DNA of 64,000 bases from Engelhardtia mirabilis (GTDB lineage: Bacteria > Planctomycetota > UBA1135 > GCA-002686595), in NCBI GenBank assembly GCA_007751255.1, contig CP036296.1, forward strand, positions 2,170,001 through 2,234,000. Direction: 5' to 3'. Numbering within the stretch: the stretch's first letter is position 1; each line of letters opens with the position of its first letter. Shown in pieces: positions 37,607 to 46,294 of the stretch. Below the pieces are notes generated by a model. It ran no database searches and was not told where the DNA came from. It worked only from the letters and a program-made list of their open reading frames with translations. Position numbers and translations under genes: made by a program.

Positions 37607-37637
37607 GCGCGAAACTTCGGCCCACGAACATCGATCC

Positions 37638-38546
37638 ATGCTGACCGCCGCCCTGTTTGTACTCGCCCCCCTCGTCGCTGTCCCTCAGGAGCAGGACTCG
37701 GGCTACCTGCCGGGGTACATGGACTTCCTCGACGGCGTCGAGTTGGTCTCGCCGTGGGCCAACGGCCTCAGCTTGGAGCTGGCGCTGGAGCGCCGGATGG
37801 AGCGCCTACAGGTCGGCCAGTGGACGACGGTCGGCGGCAAGTCGTCGACCATCGCCGTCGATGCCGTGCGGTCGACCGAGAACGGCCGCTGGCTGCTCGA
37901 CATGACCCTGTCGAGCAGCCGCTCGCTGCTCGCCGCGCCCGGTGACGACGGGTCCCTGGCCCATCGCTTCGCCGCCCTGGCTGACGGGGTGGAGTTCCAC
38001 CTGCTCTGCGACGAGTACGGCGTGCCGGACACCCTGGTCGAAGTCGAGGGCACGGTCGACGCGTTGAACCGGCGTCGCGGCGAGCTCGTGGCCGGTCTGC
38101 CCGCAGACCTCGGTCCTGTCGCAGCGGAGTTGGCGCCGACCCACGACGTGCTGGCAGCCGAGCTGATCGATCTGTGCGAGGCCTGGTGCATCCCGATCGG
38201 CTACTTCCTGGTCGCGGACGAGCCCCTGGACCTCGAGTACTACGAGTCGCCGGCCTGGTCCGTGGTCAGCTCGACCCGCACGCTGACGTACCGGCTCGAG
38301 GATCATGACGAGCTGACGGGACGGTGCCGGGTCAGTTGCGACGACCGTCCCAGCGCACAGGATTCGCTCCTGACCGAGCGGCTCGAGGACGCGGGCCTGG
38401 CGGGGCAGACACCCCTGGGTCCGATCATCCGCACCGAGTGGGACTTCGACCTCGACACGAGCCTGCCGACGCGCGTGAAGCGCGTCAGCCTGGAGTCCAC
38501 GGGCGCGATCTCGACCCGCGAGACCCTGACCCTGAGCGTGCGCTAG
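37638..38546 (+). CDS. exported protein of unknown function
   Basis: 302 residues from ATG 37638 with an N-terminal signal (MLTAALFVLAPLVAVPQEQD). The mature part has no motif I recognise; it is acidic with Cys pairs (LCDEYG, CEAWCIP). It follows the membrane protein by 31 bases and probably shares its transcript. A repeating sequence style (VGQWTTVGG, STENGRWLLDM) suggests beta-sandwich structure, but this is an impression only. Confidence 0.6.
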   Translation: MLTAALFVLAPLVAVPQEQDSGYLPGYMDFLDGVELVSPWANGLSLELALERRMERLQVGQWTTVGGKSSTIAVDAVRSTENGRWLLDMTLSSSRSLLAAPGDDGSLAHRFAALADGVEFHLLCDEYGVPDTLVEVEGTVDALNRRRGELVAGLPADLGPVAAELAPTHDVLAAELIDLCEAWCIPIGYFLVADEPLDLEYYESPAWSVVSSTRTLTYRLEDHDELTGRCRVSCDDRPSAQDSLLTERLEDAGLAGQTPLGPIIRTEWDFDLDTSLPTRVKRVSLESTGAISTRETLTLSVR

Positions 38547-38588
38547 GCGCACCCGATCGGGCCGACCCTGACCGCCGACTTCGACCCC

Positions 38589-39221
38589 GTGGCGCGGGCC
38601 TTCGCGCCCCTCGAGCGGCTGGCGTTCGGCGGCGCGATGCAGCGTTGCCGCGTGCGCTTCCTCGATCGGGTCGTTGGGGCGCGGCGCGCGTTGACGGTTG
38701 GGGAGGGCGACGGGCGCTTCCTGCTGGCGCTGCTCCGCGCGGCGCCGGGGGCGCAGGTCACCGTTGTCGACGCCAGCGCGCGGATGCTGGAGCTCGCCCG
38801 TTGCCGCCTCGAACGCGAGGCGCCCGACTGGCTCGCTCGGGTGGAGTTCGTGCAGGGGGATCTATCCGCGGTCGCGCTGCAGCGCGGGGCCTTCGATCTG
38901 GTCGCGACCTGCTTCTTCCTCGACTGCTTCGAGGGGGACTCCTTGACGGAGATCGTCGAGGGGCTCGACGCGGCGGCGGCACCCGAGGCCACCTGGATCG
39001 TGGCGGACTTCCACCGACCGCCGTCGGGCTGGCGCAGCCTGCACGCGCGGGCCTGGTTGGCGCTGCTGTACGCCTTCTTCGGCGTCACGACCGGCTCGAG
39101 CGCCCGCCGCCTGGAAGATCCAGCACCCCGCTTGGAGGCGCGCGGATGGCACCGCACCGCGACCCACGACGAGCGCGCGGGCCTGCTGCACTCAGAGGTT
39201 TGGCACCGAGCAGCGCGCTAG
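38589..39221 (+). CDS. class I SAM-dependent methyltransferase
   Basis: 210 residues from GTG 38589. The SAM site is in LTVGEGDGRFLLALLRAAPG with the usual VTVVDASARMLELAR strand, then FVQGDLSAV and FDLVATCFFLDCF. The frame remains open upstream to near 38550 and LTADFDP would match the family start better, but no ATG/GTG lies there. The last codons lie in the first unit of the palindromic repeat array, and the TAG stop is in its CTAG centre. Substrate unknown. Confidence 0.75.
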   Translation: MARAFAPLERLAFGGAMQRCRVRFLDRVVGARRALTVGEGDGRFLLALLRAAPGAQVTVVDASARMLELARCRLEREAPDWLARVEFVQGDLSAVALQRGAFDLVATCFFLDCFEGDSLTEIVEGLDAAAAPEATWIVADFHRPPSGWRSLHARAWLALLYAFFGVTTGSSARRLEDPAPRLEARGWHRTATHDERAGLLHSEVWHRAAR

Positions 39222-39367
39222 CGCGGCTCGCAGTGGGCACCGAGCAGCGCGCTAGCGCGGCTCGCAATGGGCACCGAGCAGCGCGCTAGCGCGGCTCGCA
39301 GTGGGCACCGAGCAGCGCGCTAGCGCGGCTCGCAACGGGCACCGAGCTGCGCGCTAATGCGGCTCGT
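39202..39367. repeat. five 34-bp tandem palindromic repeats between convergent genes
   Basis: The unit starts GGCACCGAGCAGCGCGCTAG and continues CGCGGCTCGCAGTG. Starts are at 39202, 39236, 39270, 39304 and 39338, exactly 34 bp apart; the last unit is degenerate (CTGC, CTAATG). Each unit contains the self-complementary CGCGCTAGCGCG, and the flanking CGAGC/GCTCG allow a longer hairpin with small bulges. The plus-strand methyltransferase stop (39219-39221) and the minus-strand protease stop (39354-39356) both lie in these units. It could act as a bidirectional terminator. Confidence 0.85.
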
Positions 39368-40913
39368 CCGAACTGTCGTCGGCTCCCGCCTCTGGGGATC
39401 CGTCGCCGCTGGGGTCGGATTCATCGTCCTCGACTTGCCCGTCCTCGACTTGCCCGTCCTCGACTTGCCCATCCCCGACTTCGCCATCTCCGACCGCGGG
39501 TGGGCGCAGCGCCGCTTCCAGGGTGGCGCGGCCCCACTCGGCCAGGACGTTGTGTTCCTCGGGCGCGAACACCGCGGACACCTCCACCAGCAGGGGCCCG
39601 TTGACCAGCAACACGGTCGTGACCTCCAAGGAGTCGATGGGCGTCTCGACGGTCTTCATCGCGGCCAGGCCGCGTTCGCCGCCCTCGAGGGCGATCTCGA
39701 GGTACTCGGACTCGGCGATGTGGATCGGGCCCTCGGCCATCTGCTCGTCGCGGAACTTCAGCAGGGCGCGCTCGAGGGCCAAGCCAGCCAGGGCCTCGCC
39801 GGCCGTGCCGAACTGGAACAGGCCGATGCTCCGCATGGCGCCCGGCTGCTCGGGGTCCGTGGCCACGACCAGACGGCACTCGATCATGGCCTCCTGGAAG
39901 CGCCGTACCTGGAGCTCCGGGAGGCCCGCGAAGATCGCCCGGACCTGGCTAGGCAGCAGATTCAGCCGCTGTTCGCGCTGGCCCTCCTGGACCACCAGCT
40001 CGACGAACCGATCGAGGCCGCGTTCGAGGTCGATCTCCGAGGCTGGGCGCAGGCTGGGGTCCAGGTACCAATCGGGCCGCAGCACCTCGATCGGGCTGCG
40101 GGGCGGGGAGCTGAACAGCGCCTCGATGCCCTCCTGCCCGCGGGCCGCCGCGACCGCGTCCACGAGCCGCTCGCCGTCGTAGTAGGCGAAGGCGAAGGAC
40201 TGGGCGGCGACCTCCATCGTCATGCGCGCGATCGGATCGTCGATCCCCGGCGGCACGGCGTCGATCAGGTCGGTGAACTGCAGGAACCCGGCGCTCCAGC
40301 CCTGATCGGCACAGACGGCGCGGGCGACGCGCTGGGCGTGGCCCTCGATCACGGCATTGCGCGCGTGCAGCGCGTCGACGTCGGACGAGCTGTTCAAGAA
40401 CTCGGCCAGGTCGTGGGTGCGGCTGTCGTTGGCGTGAACGAACTCGTGCACCAACACGGCGCGCAGGATTCCGTCGTCGGTCAGGGACTCGTCCTCGAAG
40501 AGCTCGGCCATGAAGTCGAAGTTCTCGGGACAGACCAGGATGGCCTGCTCGGTCCAGCAGTAGCGCGCGAGGACGGCGAAGCCGATGGTCTCGGCGAAGC
40601 TCCGGGCCTGGTTGGCGGCGACCTCCTCGTCCTCGAACTGCATCCTCATCTGCGGTCCGAGGTCGACGGTCATGGTCGCCACCAGGCGGTCGCGGTCGAC
40701 GATCTTCACCGCGACGGGCTCGGCCCGCTGCTGCTCGCCGTAGCGCGCGGCCACCGCGAGTCGGGCCTGTTCGATCAGCGCCAGCAGCTCGGGGTCTCGG
40801 GCCCGTTCCGCGTCGGCGACCGGGGCGGACGCTGCCGGGGGCGTTTCCTGGAGCGGCGCGGCGGGGAGCCACAGGAGCGGCAGGAGCAGAATCGTCGAGT
40901 GCAGTCGTTGCAT
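39354..40913 (-). CDS. exported HExxH protein (predicted zinc metallopeptidase)
   Basis: 519 residues with signal peptide MQRLHSTILLLPLLWLPAA. VLVHEFVHANDSRTHDL carries an HExxH zinc motif around residue 160 and AVIEGHAQRVARAV, about 40 residues later, could give the third (Glu) ligand, as in gluzincins. No named family was recognised. The C-terminal 45 residues are acidic with three GQVED repeats encoded by a perfect 15-bp tandem repeat. The stop TAG is in the palindromic repeat array. Longer upstream frames overlap the next gene and are rejected. Confidence 0.7.
   Translation of the reverse strand: MQRLHSTILLLPLLWLPAAPLQETPPAASAPVADAERARDPELLALIEQARLAVAARYGEQQRAEPVAVKIVDRDRLVATMTVDLGPQMRMQFEDEEVAANQARSFAETIGFAVLARYCWTEQAILVCPENFDFMAELFEDESLTDDGILRAVLVHEFVHANDSRTHDLAEFLNSSSDVDALHARNAVIEGHAQRVARAVCADQGWSAGFLQFTDLIDAVPPGIDDPIARMTMEVAAQSFAFAYYDGERLVDAVAAARGQEGIEALFSSPPRSPIEVLRPDWYLDPSLRPASEIDLERGLDRFVELVVQEGQREQRLNLLPSQVRAIFAGLPELQVRRFQEAMIECRLVVATDPEQPGAMRSIGLFQFGTAGEALAGLALERALLKFRDEQMAEGPIHIAESEYLEIALEGGERGLAAMKTVETPIDSLEVTTVLLVNGPLLVEVSAVFAPEEHNVLAEWGRATLEAALRPPAVGDGEVGDGQVEDGQVEDGQVEDDESDPSGDGSPEAGADDSSDEPH
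39426..39470 (-). repeat. 15-bp tandem repeat inside the HExxH protein gene
   Basis: Three perfect copies of GTCCTCGACTTGCCC (39426-39470, plus strand sense), followed by a degenerate fourth. On the minus strand they encode the residues GQVED in succession. Copy-number changes would keep the frame. Confidence 0.75.
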
Positions 40914-41002
40914 TGCAGCGGGGACCTTCGGAGCTGGTGGATCGAGCCCGTATGCAGCGTCGGCGCGACGCTCGGTGCTGGGTCGAGGGCGCCTGGCGTC
41001 GC

Positions 41003-41689
41003 TCAGTCGTCGCTGGACTCGGCCCGGTCGAGGATGCGCTCCTTGATCTGCTCCGCGTCCGGCACGCCGACGAAGCGCACCTCGATGCCCGCATTGCCGG
41101 CCGAGGAGATGTCGATCGAGCCGATGCCGAAGATCCGCTGCCACACATTCTGGTGCAGATTCACCAGGCGGATGTCGCTCACGTGGAGCTCGGCGGTCAT
41201 GCGCGTCAGGAGGCCGTGCTGCTCGCGCACGTAGCCGTCGTGGGTCAGGGCGTAGCGCGTCCCGAGGCGTCGGATCAGCGCGCCGCCCAGCAGGAACAGG
41301 CTGATCGCCAGTAGGCCGAGACAGACGTACCAGACCCACGGCGAGTGGATCTGCAGGCCGCTGCCCGCGGTCTGGGCCGCGACGGCTCCCTCGGCGGGTG
41401 CCGCGCCCTCGGTGCCCTCGGCCCCGGGAGCCCCGCCCCCGCCCAGGAGCAGATTCCAGATCAGCGGCAGCAGCGGCAGGACGGCGGCCAGGATGTAGCG
41501 CCACACGAAGTAGATGTGGCTCATGCGCCAGATGTGCTCCGTGCCCTCGGCCACCGCCGCCGCGCGGGGCGGCGCGCCCCCGTGGCTGGCGGGGCGGTCC
41601 ATGGGGTGCCCGCAGTGGGGGCAGGCGGGCGCGGCGAGGGAGACCAGCCCGTCGCAGGCGGGACAATTGGTGGTCTTGGGTTCGGTCAT
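41003..41689 (-). CDS. zinc-ribbon plus PH-domain membrane protein
   Basis: 228 residues. The N-terminal zinc ribbon has CPACDG and CPHCGHPM. Two hydrophobic helices follow (ILAAVLPLLPLIWNLLL and WVWYVCLGLLAISLFLLGGA), and the C-terminal bPH2/YdbT-like PH domain contains TRYALTHDGYVREQHGLLTR and IRLVNLHQNVWQRIFGIGSI. Such proteins are inner-membrane and of unknown function. It starts 190 bases downstream of the redox-like lipoprotein gene. Confidence 0.8.
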   Translation of the reverse strand: MTEPKTTNCPACDGLVSLAAPACPHCGHPMDRPASHGGAPPRAAAVAEGTEHIWRMSHIYFVWRYILAAVLPLLPLIWNLLLGGGGAPGAEGTEGAAPAEGAVAAQTAGSGLQIHSPWVWYVCLGLLAISLFLLGGALIRRLGTRYALTHDGYVREQHGLLTRMTAELHVSDIRLVNLHQNVWQRIFGIGSIDISSAGNAGIEVRFVGVPDAEQIKERILDRAESSDD

Positions 41690-41879
41690 GGCTGGCTCGA
41701 GTCTCGATGGGTTGCCCGGGAGGAACCGCGGGCCTACGCGCCGCCTTGGCGCGCATTCTGGCGCCGTCGCTCCACCGACGGCCCTGCCGGAGTCCTTGGG
41801 CAGACGGTCGTGCTCCTTGCGGCGGTCCGAGCCTAACCGGCGGGTGGGCCGGAACCACGGGCGTGGGCCGATGGCGGGC

Positions 41880-42437
41880 TCAGCGGCCCGCTCGGCCCAC
41901 GGCGTCGACCAGCTCGGGGATCAGGGGCGCGGCGTAGCCCTGGTCGTGGAACCAGGTCACGCGCCCCTGGGCGTCCAACAGCAGTACGCGGGCGTTGCGC
42001 GGTCCCTCGGTGCCCGTGAAGCGGGCGATCTCCGCCGCGTCGCCGTAGACCGTGACCACGTCACCCCAGAAGCGCTCGGGAATCCCGCCGCGCATGCCCT
42101 CGTCGATGGTCCCGGACAACAGGCCGGGGACCAGCCCGCGCACCGTGGGCACCTCCACCGTGCGCACCGCCACCTGGGCCTGAATCAGCCCCAGCAGCCA
42201 GCGATCGATGTCGAACTGGGCGTCCTGCACGTAGCCCACGAGCAGTAGGGCCGGCTCGCCCAAGAGGTCGTTGGGCAGGGCCACTTCCTCGCCTTCGAGG
42301 GACTTGCCGACTGCGGCCGGGAAGAGCTCGCCGGTGGGGTCCCGACGGGGCAGGGGCGACGAGCAGGATGTGACGGTGAGCAACCCGAGCAGCGCCAGGG
42401 CAGCCGCACCGATTCCGACGCGAGCGAGTTTCGACAT
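41880..42437 (-). CDS. redox-like lipoprotein (ATP10/thioredoxin-fold type)
   Basis: 185 residues from ATG 42437; the signal and lipobox are in LLTVTSCSS. The mature protein resembles bacterial ATP10-like or SCO-like thioredoxin-fold lipoproteins (GKSLEGEEVALPNDLLGEP, ARVLLLDAQGRVTWFHDQGY) but has no CxxC, so redox catalysis is unlikely. It is divergent from the second gamma-glutamyltransferase. Confidence 0.5.
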   Translation of the reverse strand: MSKLARVGIGAAALALLGLLTVTSCSSPLPRRDPTGELFPAAVGKSLEGEEVALPNDLLGEPALLLVGYVQDAQFDIDRWLLGLIQAQVAVRTVEVPTVRGLVPGLLSGTIDEGMRGGIPERFWGDVVTVYGDAAEIARFTGTEGPRNARVLLLDAQGRVTWFHDQGYAAPLIPELVDAVGRAGR

Positions 42438-42572
42438 TGCCTGGGTATGGGCCCGGCGGACCGCTGATTCCAGTCTCTGGCGGGCGGCCGATGGCACGGC
42501 GAGTCCGCGGTGATTAGAACGAGCGTCGCCAGCGCTCTCTTCTTCCGAACTCGGCGCGCGCCCCTCCCAACC

Positions 42573-44210
42573 ATGGACCGTCCCATCGGCCGACCGTTCG
42601 CCGCCCGCTCGACCGTCTACGCGCGGGGTGGTGTCGCCGCCACCAGCCAGCCCCTGGCGACCCAGACGGCGATCGAGCTGCTGCGCCGGGGCGGCAGCGC
42701 GGTGGACGCGGCCATCGGCGCCAATGCGGTGCTCGGTCTGGTCGAGCCCACGGGATCCGGCGTCGGGGGCGACCTCTTCGCCCTCGTGTGGGACGCGGAG
42801 AATCGCAAGCTCTCGGGCTACAACGGCAGCGGTCGGTCGCCCCTGGGCCTTTCTCGCGAGCACCTGCTGGGATTGGGCCTCGATCGGATTCCGGCCCACG
42901 GCCCCCTGTCGGTCAGCACCCCCGGTTGCGTCGACGGCTGGGTCGCCCTGCACGAGCGCTTCGGTCGCCTACCCCTGGCGGACCTCCTGGAGCCGGCCAT
43001 CGCCTACGCCCGCGAGGGCTTCCCGGTCTCGCCGGTGATCGCCCACGAGTGGGCCGCAAACGCGCGGCGCCTGGGGGGCTTCGACGGCTTCCGCTCGCAG
43101 TTCATGCCCGGCGGTGCCGCGCCCCAGGCTGGGCAGGTCTTCAGTAACCCGAATCTCGCGCGCACCTACCGACGCATCGCGACCCACGGGCGCGAGGGCT
43201 TCTACCGCGGCGACGTTCCCGAGCGCATCGAAGCGGCCATGCGGGCCGAGGGCGGCTTCCTGTGCGCGCGCGACCTGGCCGAGCACCGGGGGGAGTGGGT
43301 CGAGCCGGTGGGGGCCAACTACCGCGGTGTGGACGTGTGGCAGATCGGTCCGAACACCCAGGGCATCGCGACCCTGCAGATGTTGGGGCTCCTGGAGCAC
43401 TTCGCCCTGGACCGGCGTGGGCCCGACGACCCGCGCTGGCTGCATCTTCTGGTCGAGGCCAAGAAGCTGGCCTACGCGGACCGCGCGCGCTGGTACGCGG
43501 ACCCCGACCAAGCCGAGATCCCCGTGGCCGAACTCGTCTCGAAGGACTACGCCGCGGCGCGGGTGGGTTCGATCGACGAGCTCCGCGCGGCGACCGACGT
43601 GGCGCCCGGCGATCCCCGCTTGGACGCGGGCGACACCGTCTACCTCGCGATCGGCGACGGCGACGGGAACTTCGTGTCCCTGATCCAGAGCAATTTCCGC
43701 GGCATGGGCTCGGGGATCGCGCCCGAAGGCCTCGGCTTCGTGCTGCAGGATCGGGGCGAGCTCTTCGACCTGGCCCCGGGACGACCGAACACCTACGCCC
43801 CGGGCAAGCGCCCGTTCCACACGATCATGCCGGGCTTCGCCACCCGCGACGGCGAGCCCTGGATGAGCTTCGGGGTGATGGGCGGCGCGATGCAGCCCCA
43901 GGGGCAAGTCCAGATCCTGGTCGGCCGAATCGATTTCGGCCTCGATCTCCAGGAGGCGGGCGACGCGCCCAGGGCCCTGCACGAGGGCGGACCGGAACCG
44001 ACCGGCGCCGAGCGCCGCGGGGGCGGCCGCGTGTACCTCGAGAGCGGATTCTCCCAGGGGACTGTTCGCGATCTGCTCGCGCGAGGTCATCGTGTCGGCG
44101 CCGCGCGCGGCGTCTTCGGTGGCTACCAGGCCGTCGGTTGGGATCCGGTGGCGCGTGTGCTGAGCGGGGCCTCCGAGTCCCGCAAGGACGGCCACGCCGC
44201 GGGATTCTGA
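42573..44210 (+). CDS. gamma-glutamyltransferase without signal peptide
   Basis: 545 residues from ATG 42573 (M-D-R-P-I-G-R-P); the further-upstream frame is not convincing. The Ntn Thr is in DAGDTVYLAIGDGDG, with SNFRGMGSG and GVMGGAMQPQ as family motifs. It resembles the exported copy at 28-30 kb closely and shares its last 14 residues, but has no signal peptide and so should be cytoplasmic. It lies 18 bases before the antiporter gene. Confidence 0.88.
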   Translation: MDRPIGRPFAARSTVYARGGVAATSQPLATQTAIELLRRGGSAVDAAIGANAVLGLVEPTGSGVGGDLFALVWDAENRKLSGYNGSGRSPLGLSREHLLGLGLDRIPAHGPLSVSTPGCVDGWVALHERFGRLPLADLLEPAIAYAREGFPVSPVIAHEWAANARRLGGFDGFRSQFMPGGAAPQAGQVFSNPNLARTYRRIATHGREGFYRGDVPERIEAAMRAEGGFLCARDLAEHRGEWVEPVGANYRGVDVWQIGPNTQGIATLQMLGLLEHFALDRRGPDDPRWLHLLVEAKKLAYADRARWYADPDQAEIPVAELVSKDYAAARVGSIDELRAATDVAPGDPRLDAGDTVYLAIGDGDGNFVSLIQSNFRGMGSGIAPEGLGFVLQDRGELFDLAPGRPNTYAPGKRPFHTIMPGFATRDGEPWMSFGVMGGAMQPQGQVQILVGRIDFGLDLQEAGDAPRALHEGGPEPTGAERRGGGRVYLESGFSQGTVRDLLARGHRVGAARGVFGGYQAVGWDPVARVLSGASESRKDGHAAGF

Positions 44211-44228
44211 TCCGCACCCCTTCCGACG

Positions 44229-46052
44229 ATGGAACTCTCTCCCACCTCCCAGCTCGGGCTGGTCGCCGCCCTCGGCGTCGGCAGCCAGTGGCTCGCGACC
44301 CGCCTGCGGTTGCCCTCGATCCTGCTCCTGTTGCTGGTCGGCTTCGCCGTCGGACCGGTCCTGGGCTGGCTCGATCCCGACGAGCTGATGGGGCCGATGC
44401 TGTTCCCGCTGGTCTCGCTGTCGGTGGGCACGATCCTGCTCGAGGGCGGACTCAGCCTGCGGCGCTCGGAGCTGACCGAGATCGGCCCCGCCTTCAGTCG
44501 CCTCTTGACCATCGGCGTGGCGGTGACCTGGACCCTGTCGAGCGTGGCGGCCCACTGGACCCTGGGCTTCTCCTGGCCCCTCTCGACCCTGATCGGCGCC
44601 CTGTTGGTGGTCACGGGTCCCACGGTGACCCTGCCGCTGCTCAATTTCGTGCGGCCCAAGGGCCCGGTGGGCTCGCTGGTCAAGTGGGAGGGCATCGTCA
44701 ACGACCCCATCGGGGCCGTGCTCGCGGTGCTGGTCTTCGGTTGGATCAGCGCCGGAGGGGGCAAGGCCGCGACCGGTGACGCGTTCATCGAGCTGTTCGC
44801 GGCCGGTGCCGTGGGCGTCGTGATCGGACTGGCCGTGGCCGAGGGCTTGGCCGTCGTGCTGCGGCGCCACCTGATCCCGGACTACCTGCAGAGCGCCGTG
44901 GTGCTGATGACCGGGCTGACGGCGTTCGCCCTGTCCAACGAGCTGGCCCACGAGTCGGGCCTTCTGACCGTGACCGTGCTCGGCATCTCCCTGGCCAACG
45001 CCAAGGGCGCGCGCATCGAGCACATCGTGGAGTTCAAGGAGAACCTGCGCGTGGTCCTGATCGGGACCCTGTTCGTGCTCCTGGCCGCGCGCCTGCGATT
45101 CGACGACTTCGCCCCCCTCGGTTGGGGCAGCGTCGGTTTCCTCGCGCTCCTGATCCTGGTCGTCCGGCCGCTGGCCGTGTGGCTCTCGTGCATCGGCACG
45201 GGCCTCAATTGGCGCGAGAAGGTGTTCCTCTCGGTCATGGCGCCGCGCGGGATCGTGGCGGCGGCGATCTCTTCCCTGTTCGCGATCGAACTGTCGCACG
45301 CGGGGGTCGATCGCGCCCGGGAGTTGGCCCCGGTGGTGTTCGTCGTGATCGTCGGTACGGTCGTCGTCTACGGCCTGCTCGCAGCGCCCATCGCCCGCAA
45401 GCTCGGCATCGCCGACATGGAGCGTGGGGGCCTCTTGCTGCTCGGGTCCCACCCCTTCGCGCGCCAGCTCGGGGTGACCCTGACGAAGTTGGGCGTGCCG
45501 GTGATCCTGATCGACACCAACCGCACCCAGGTGGCCACGGCGCGGCTCGACGGGCTGAAGGCCTACCACGCCAACGCCCTTTCGGAGTACGTCGACCAGC
45601 GTGTGCCGTTCGACGGCATCGGTCGACTGCTGGCGCTGACGCCCAACGATGAGGTCAACAGCCTCGCGGTGGCTCGCTTCGCCGGCCGCTTCGAGCGCTC
45701 GGGCCTCTACCAGCTCCCGCCCGAGTGGCTCAGCGACGGTGAGCCGCAGTCCGAGGCGGCCCGCAATCGCATCACCCAGGAGATGCAAGGGCGCCTGCTG
45801 TTCGCTCCCCAGGCGAACTTCTGGGAGCTGGATTCGCGCCTGGTCCAGGGCGCCCGCATGCGCGTGACGCCCTTGACCGAAGACTTCGACTTCGCGTCCT
45901 ACAAGGAGCACCACGGGGACCGGGCCTTGCCCCTGTTCCGCATCGATCGCAACGGCGAGCTGTTCGTGGCCTCCGTGGACGTGCCCTTCGATCCCAGGCC
46001 GGGTGACCAGGTCGTCGCCTTGGTTCTGGAATCGGACACCGAGGTCACCTGA
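44229..46052 (+). CDS. CPA-type cation:proton antiporter with C-terminal TrkA_N-like domain
   Basis: 607 residues. About 11-12 membrane helices occupy residues 1-395, with the CPA1 core motifs LLLVGFAVGPVLGWLDPDEL, WEGIVNDPIGAVLAVL (the ND of the antiporter transport site) and FLSVMAPRGIVAAAISS. The C-terminal part (about residues 400-540) has a Rossmann-like TrkA_N flavour (RGGLLLLGSHPFARQLGVTL, PVILIDTNRTQ) and a closing TrkA_C-like stretch. The combination suggests a regulated sodium or potassium/proton antiporter. It follows gamma-glutamyltransferase closely. Confidence 0.85.
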   Translation: MELSPTSQLGLVAALGVGSQWLATRLRLPSILLLLLVGFAVGPVLGWLDPDELMGPMLFPLVSLSVGTILLEGGLSLRRSELTEIGPAFSRLLTIGVAVTWTLSSVAAHWTLGFSWPLSTLIGALLVVTGPTVTLPLLNFVRPKGPVGSLVKWEGIVNDPIGAVLAVLVFGWISAGGGKAATGDAFIELFAAGAVGVVIGLAVAEGLAVVLRRHLIPDYLQSAVVLMTGLTAFALSNELAHESGLLTVTVLGISLANAKGARIEHIVEFKENLRVVLIGTLFVLLAARLRFDDFAPLGWGSVGFLALLILVVRPLAVWLSCIGTGLNWREKVFLSVMAPRGIVAAAISSLFAIELSHAGVDRARELAPVVFVVIVGTVVVYGLLAAPIARKLGIADMERGGLLLLGSHPFARQLGVTLTKLGVPVILIDTNRTQVATARLDGLKAYHANALSEYVDQRVPFDGIGRLLALTPNDEVNSLAVARFAGRFERSGLYQLPPEWLSDGEPQSEAARNRITQEMQGRLLFAPQANFWELDSRLVQGARMRVTPLTEDFDFASYKEHHGDRALPLFRIDRNGELFVASVDVPFDPRPGDQVVALVLESDTEVT

Positions 46053-46106
46053 TCCCAAGGGGGCCGTTGGAACCCGCCCGCCGGCCCCGGCAGGCGCGGT
46101 CGCCAG

Positions 46107-46145
46107 GCCGCCGGGGGCACCGGCGACCCCGGCGACCCCGGCGGC
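46107..46145 (+). terminator. inverted repeat after the antiporter gene
   Basis: GCCGCCGGGG (46107-46116) and CCCCGGCGGC (46136-46145) form a perfect 10-bp stem with a 19-base loop, about 55 bases after the antiporter stop. No T-run follows, and the surrounding GGCGACCCC repeats make the match partly a compositional effect. Confidence 0.35.
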
Positions 46146-46294
46146 AAGCGGGTCGGGATAGGCTCTGGGGGCGTTCCGCCCAGGCGGTGGGAACCAAATC
46201 GTCCCCAGGACCTTCCAAGGGGACTCCCCTCGCATCGGGAGCGGCCACCGGCGGCTCTCACTCGAATCCCAACACTACCCACACGATCACGTTC

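Noticed and set aside
39202-39367. CRISPR-like array
   Set aside because: The 34-bp units are contiguous with no spacers and lie across gene ends, so they are tandem repeats, not CRISPR.
42969-46235. 1088-residue open frame on the minus strand over the antiporter and transferase genes
   Set aside because: Shadow frame with no domains; the plus-strand genes have clear family motifs.
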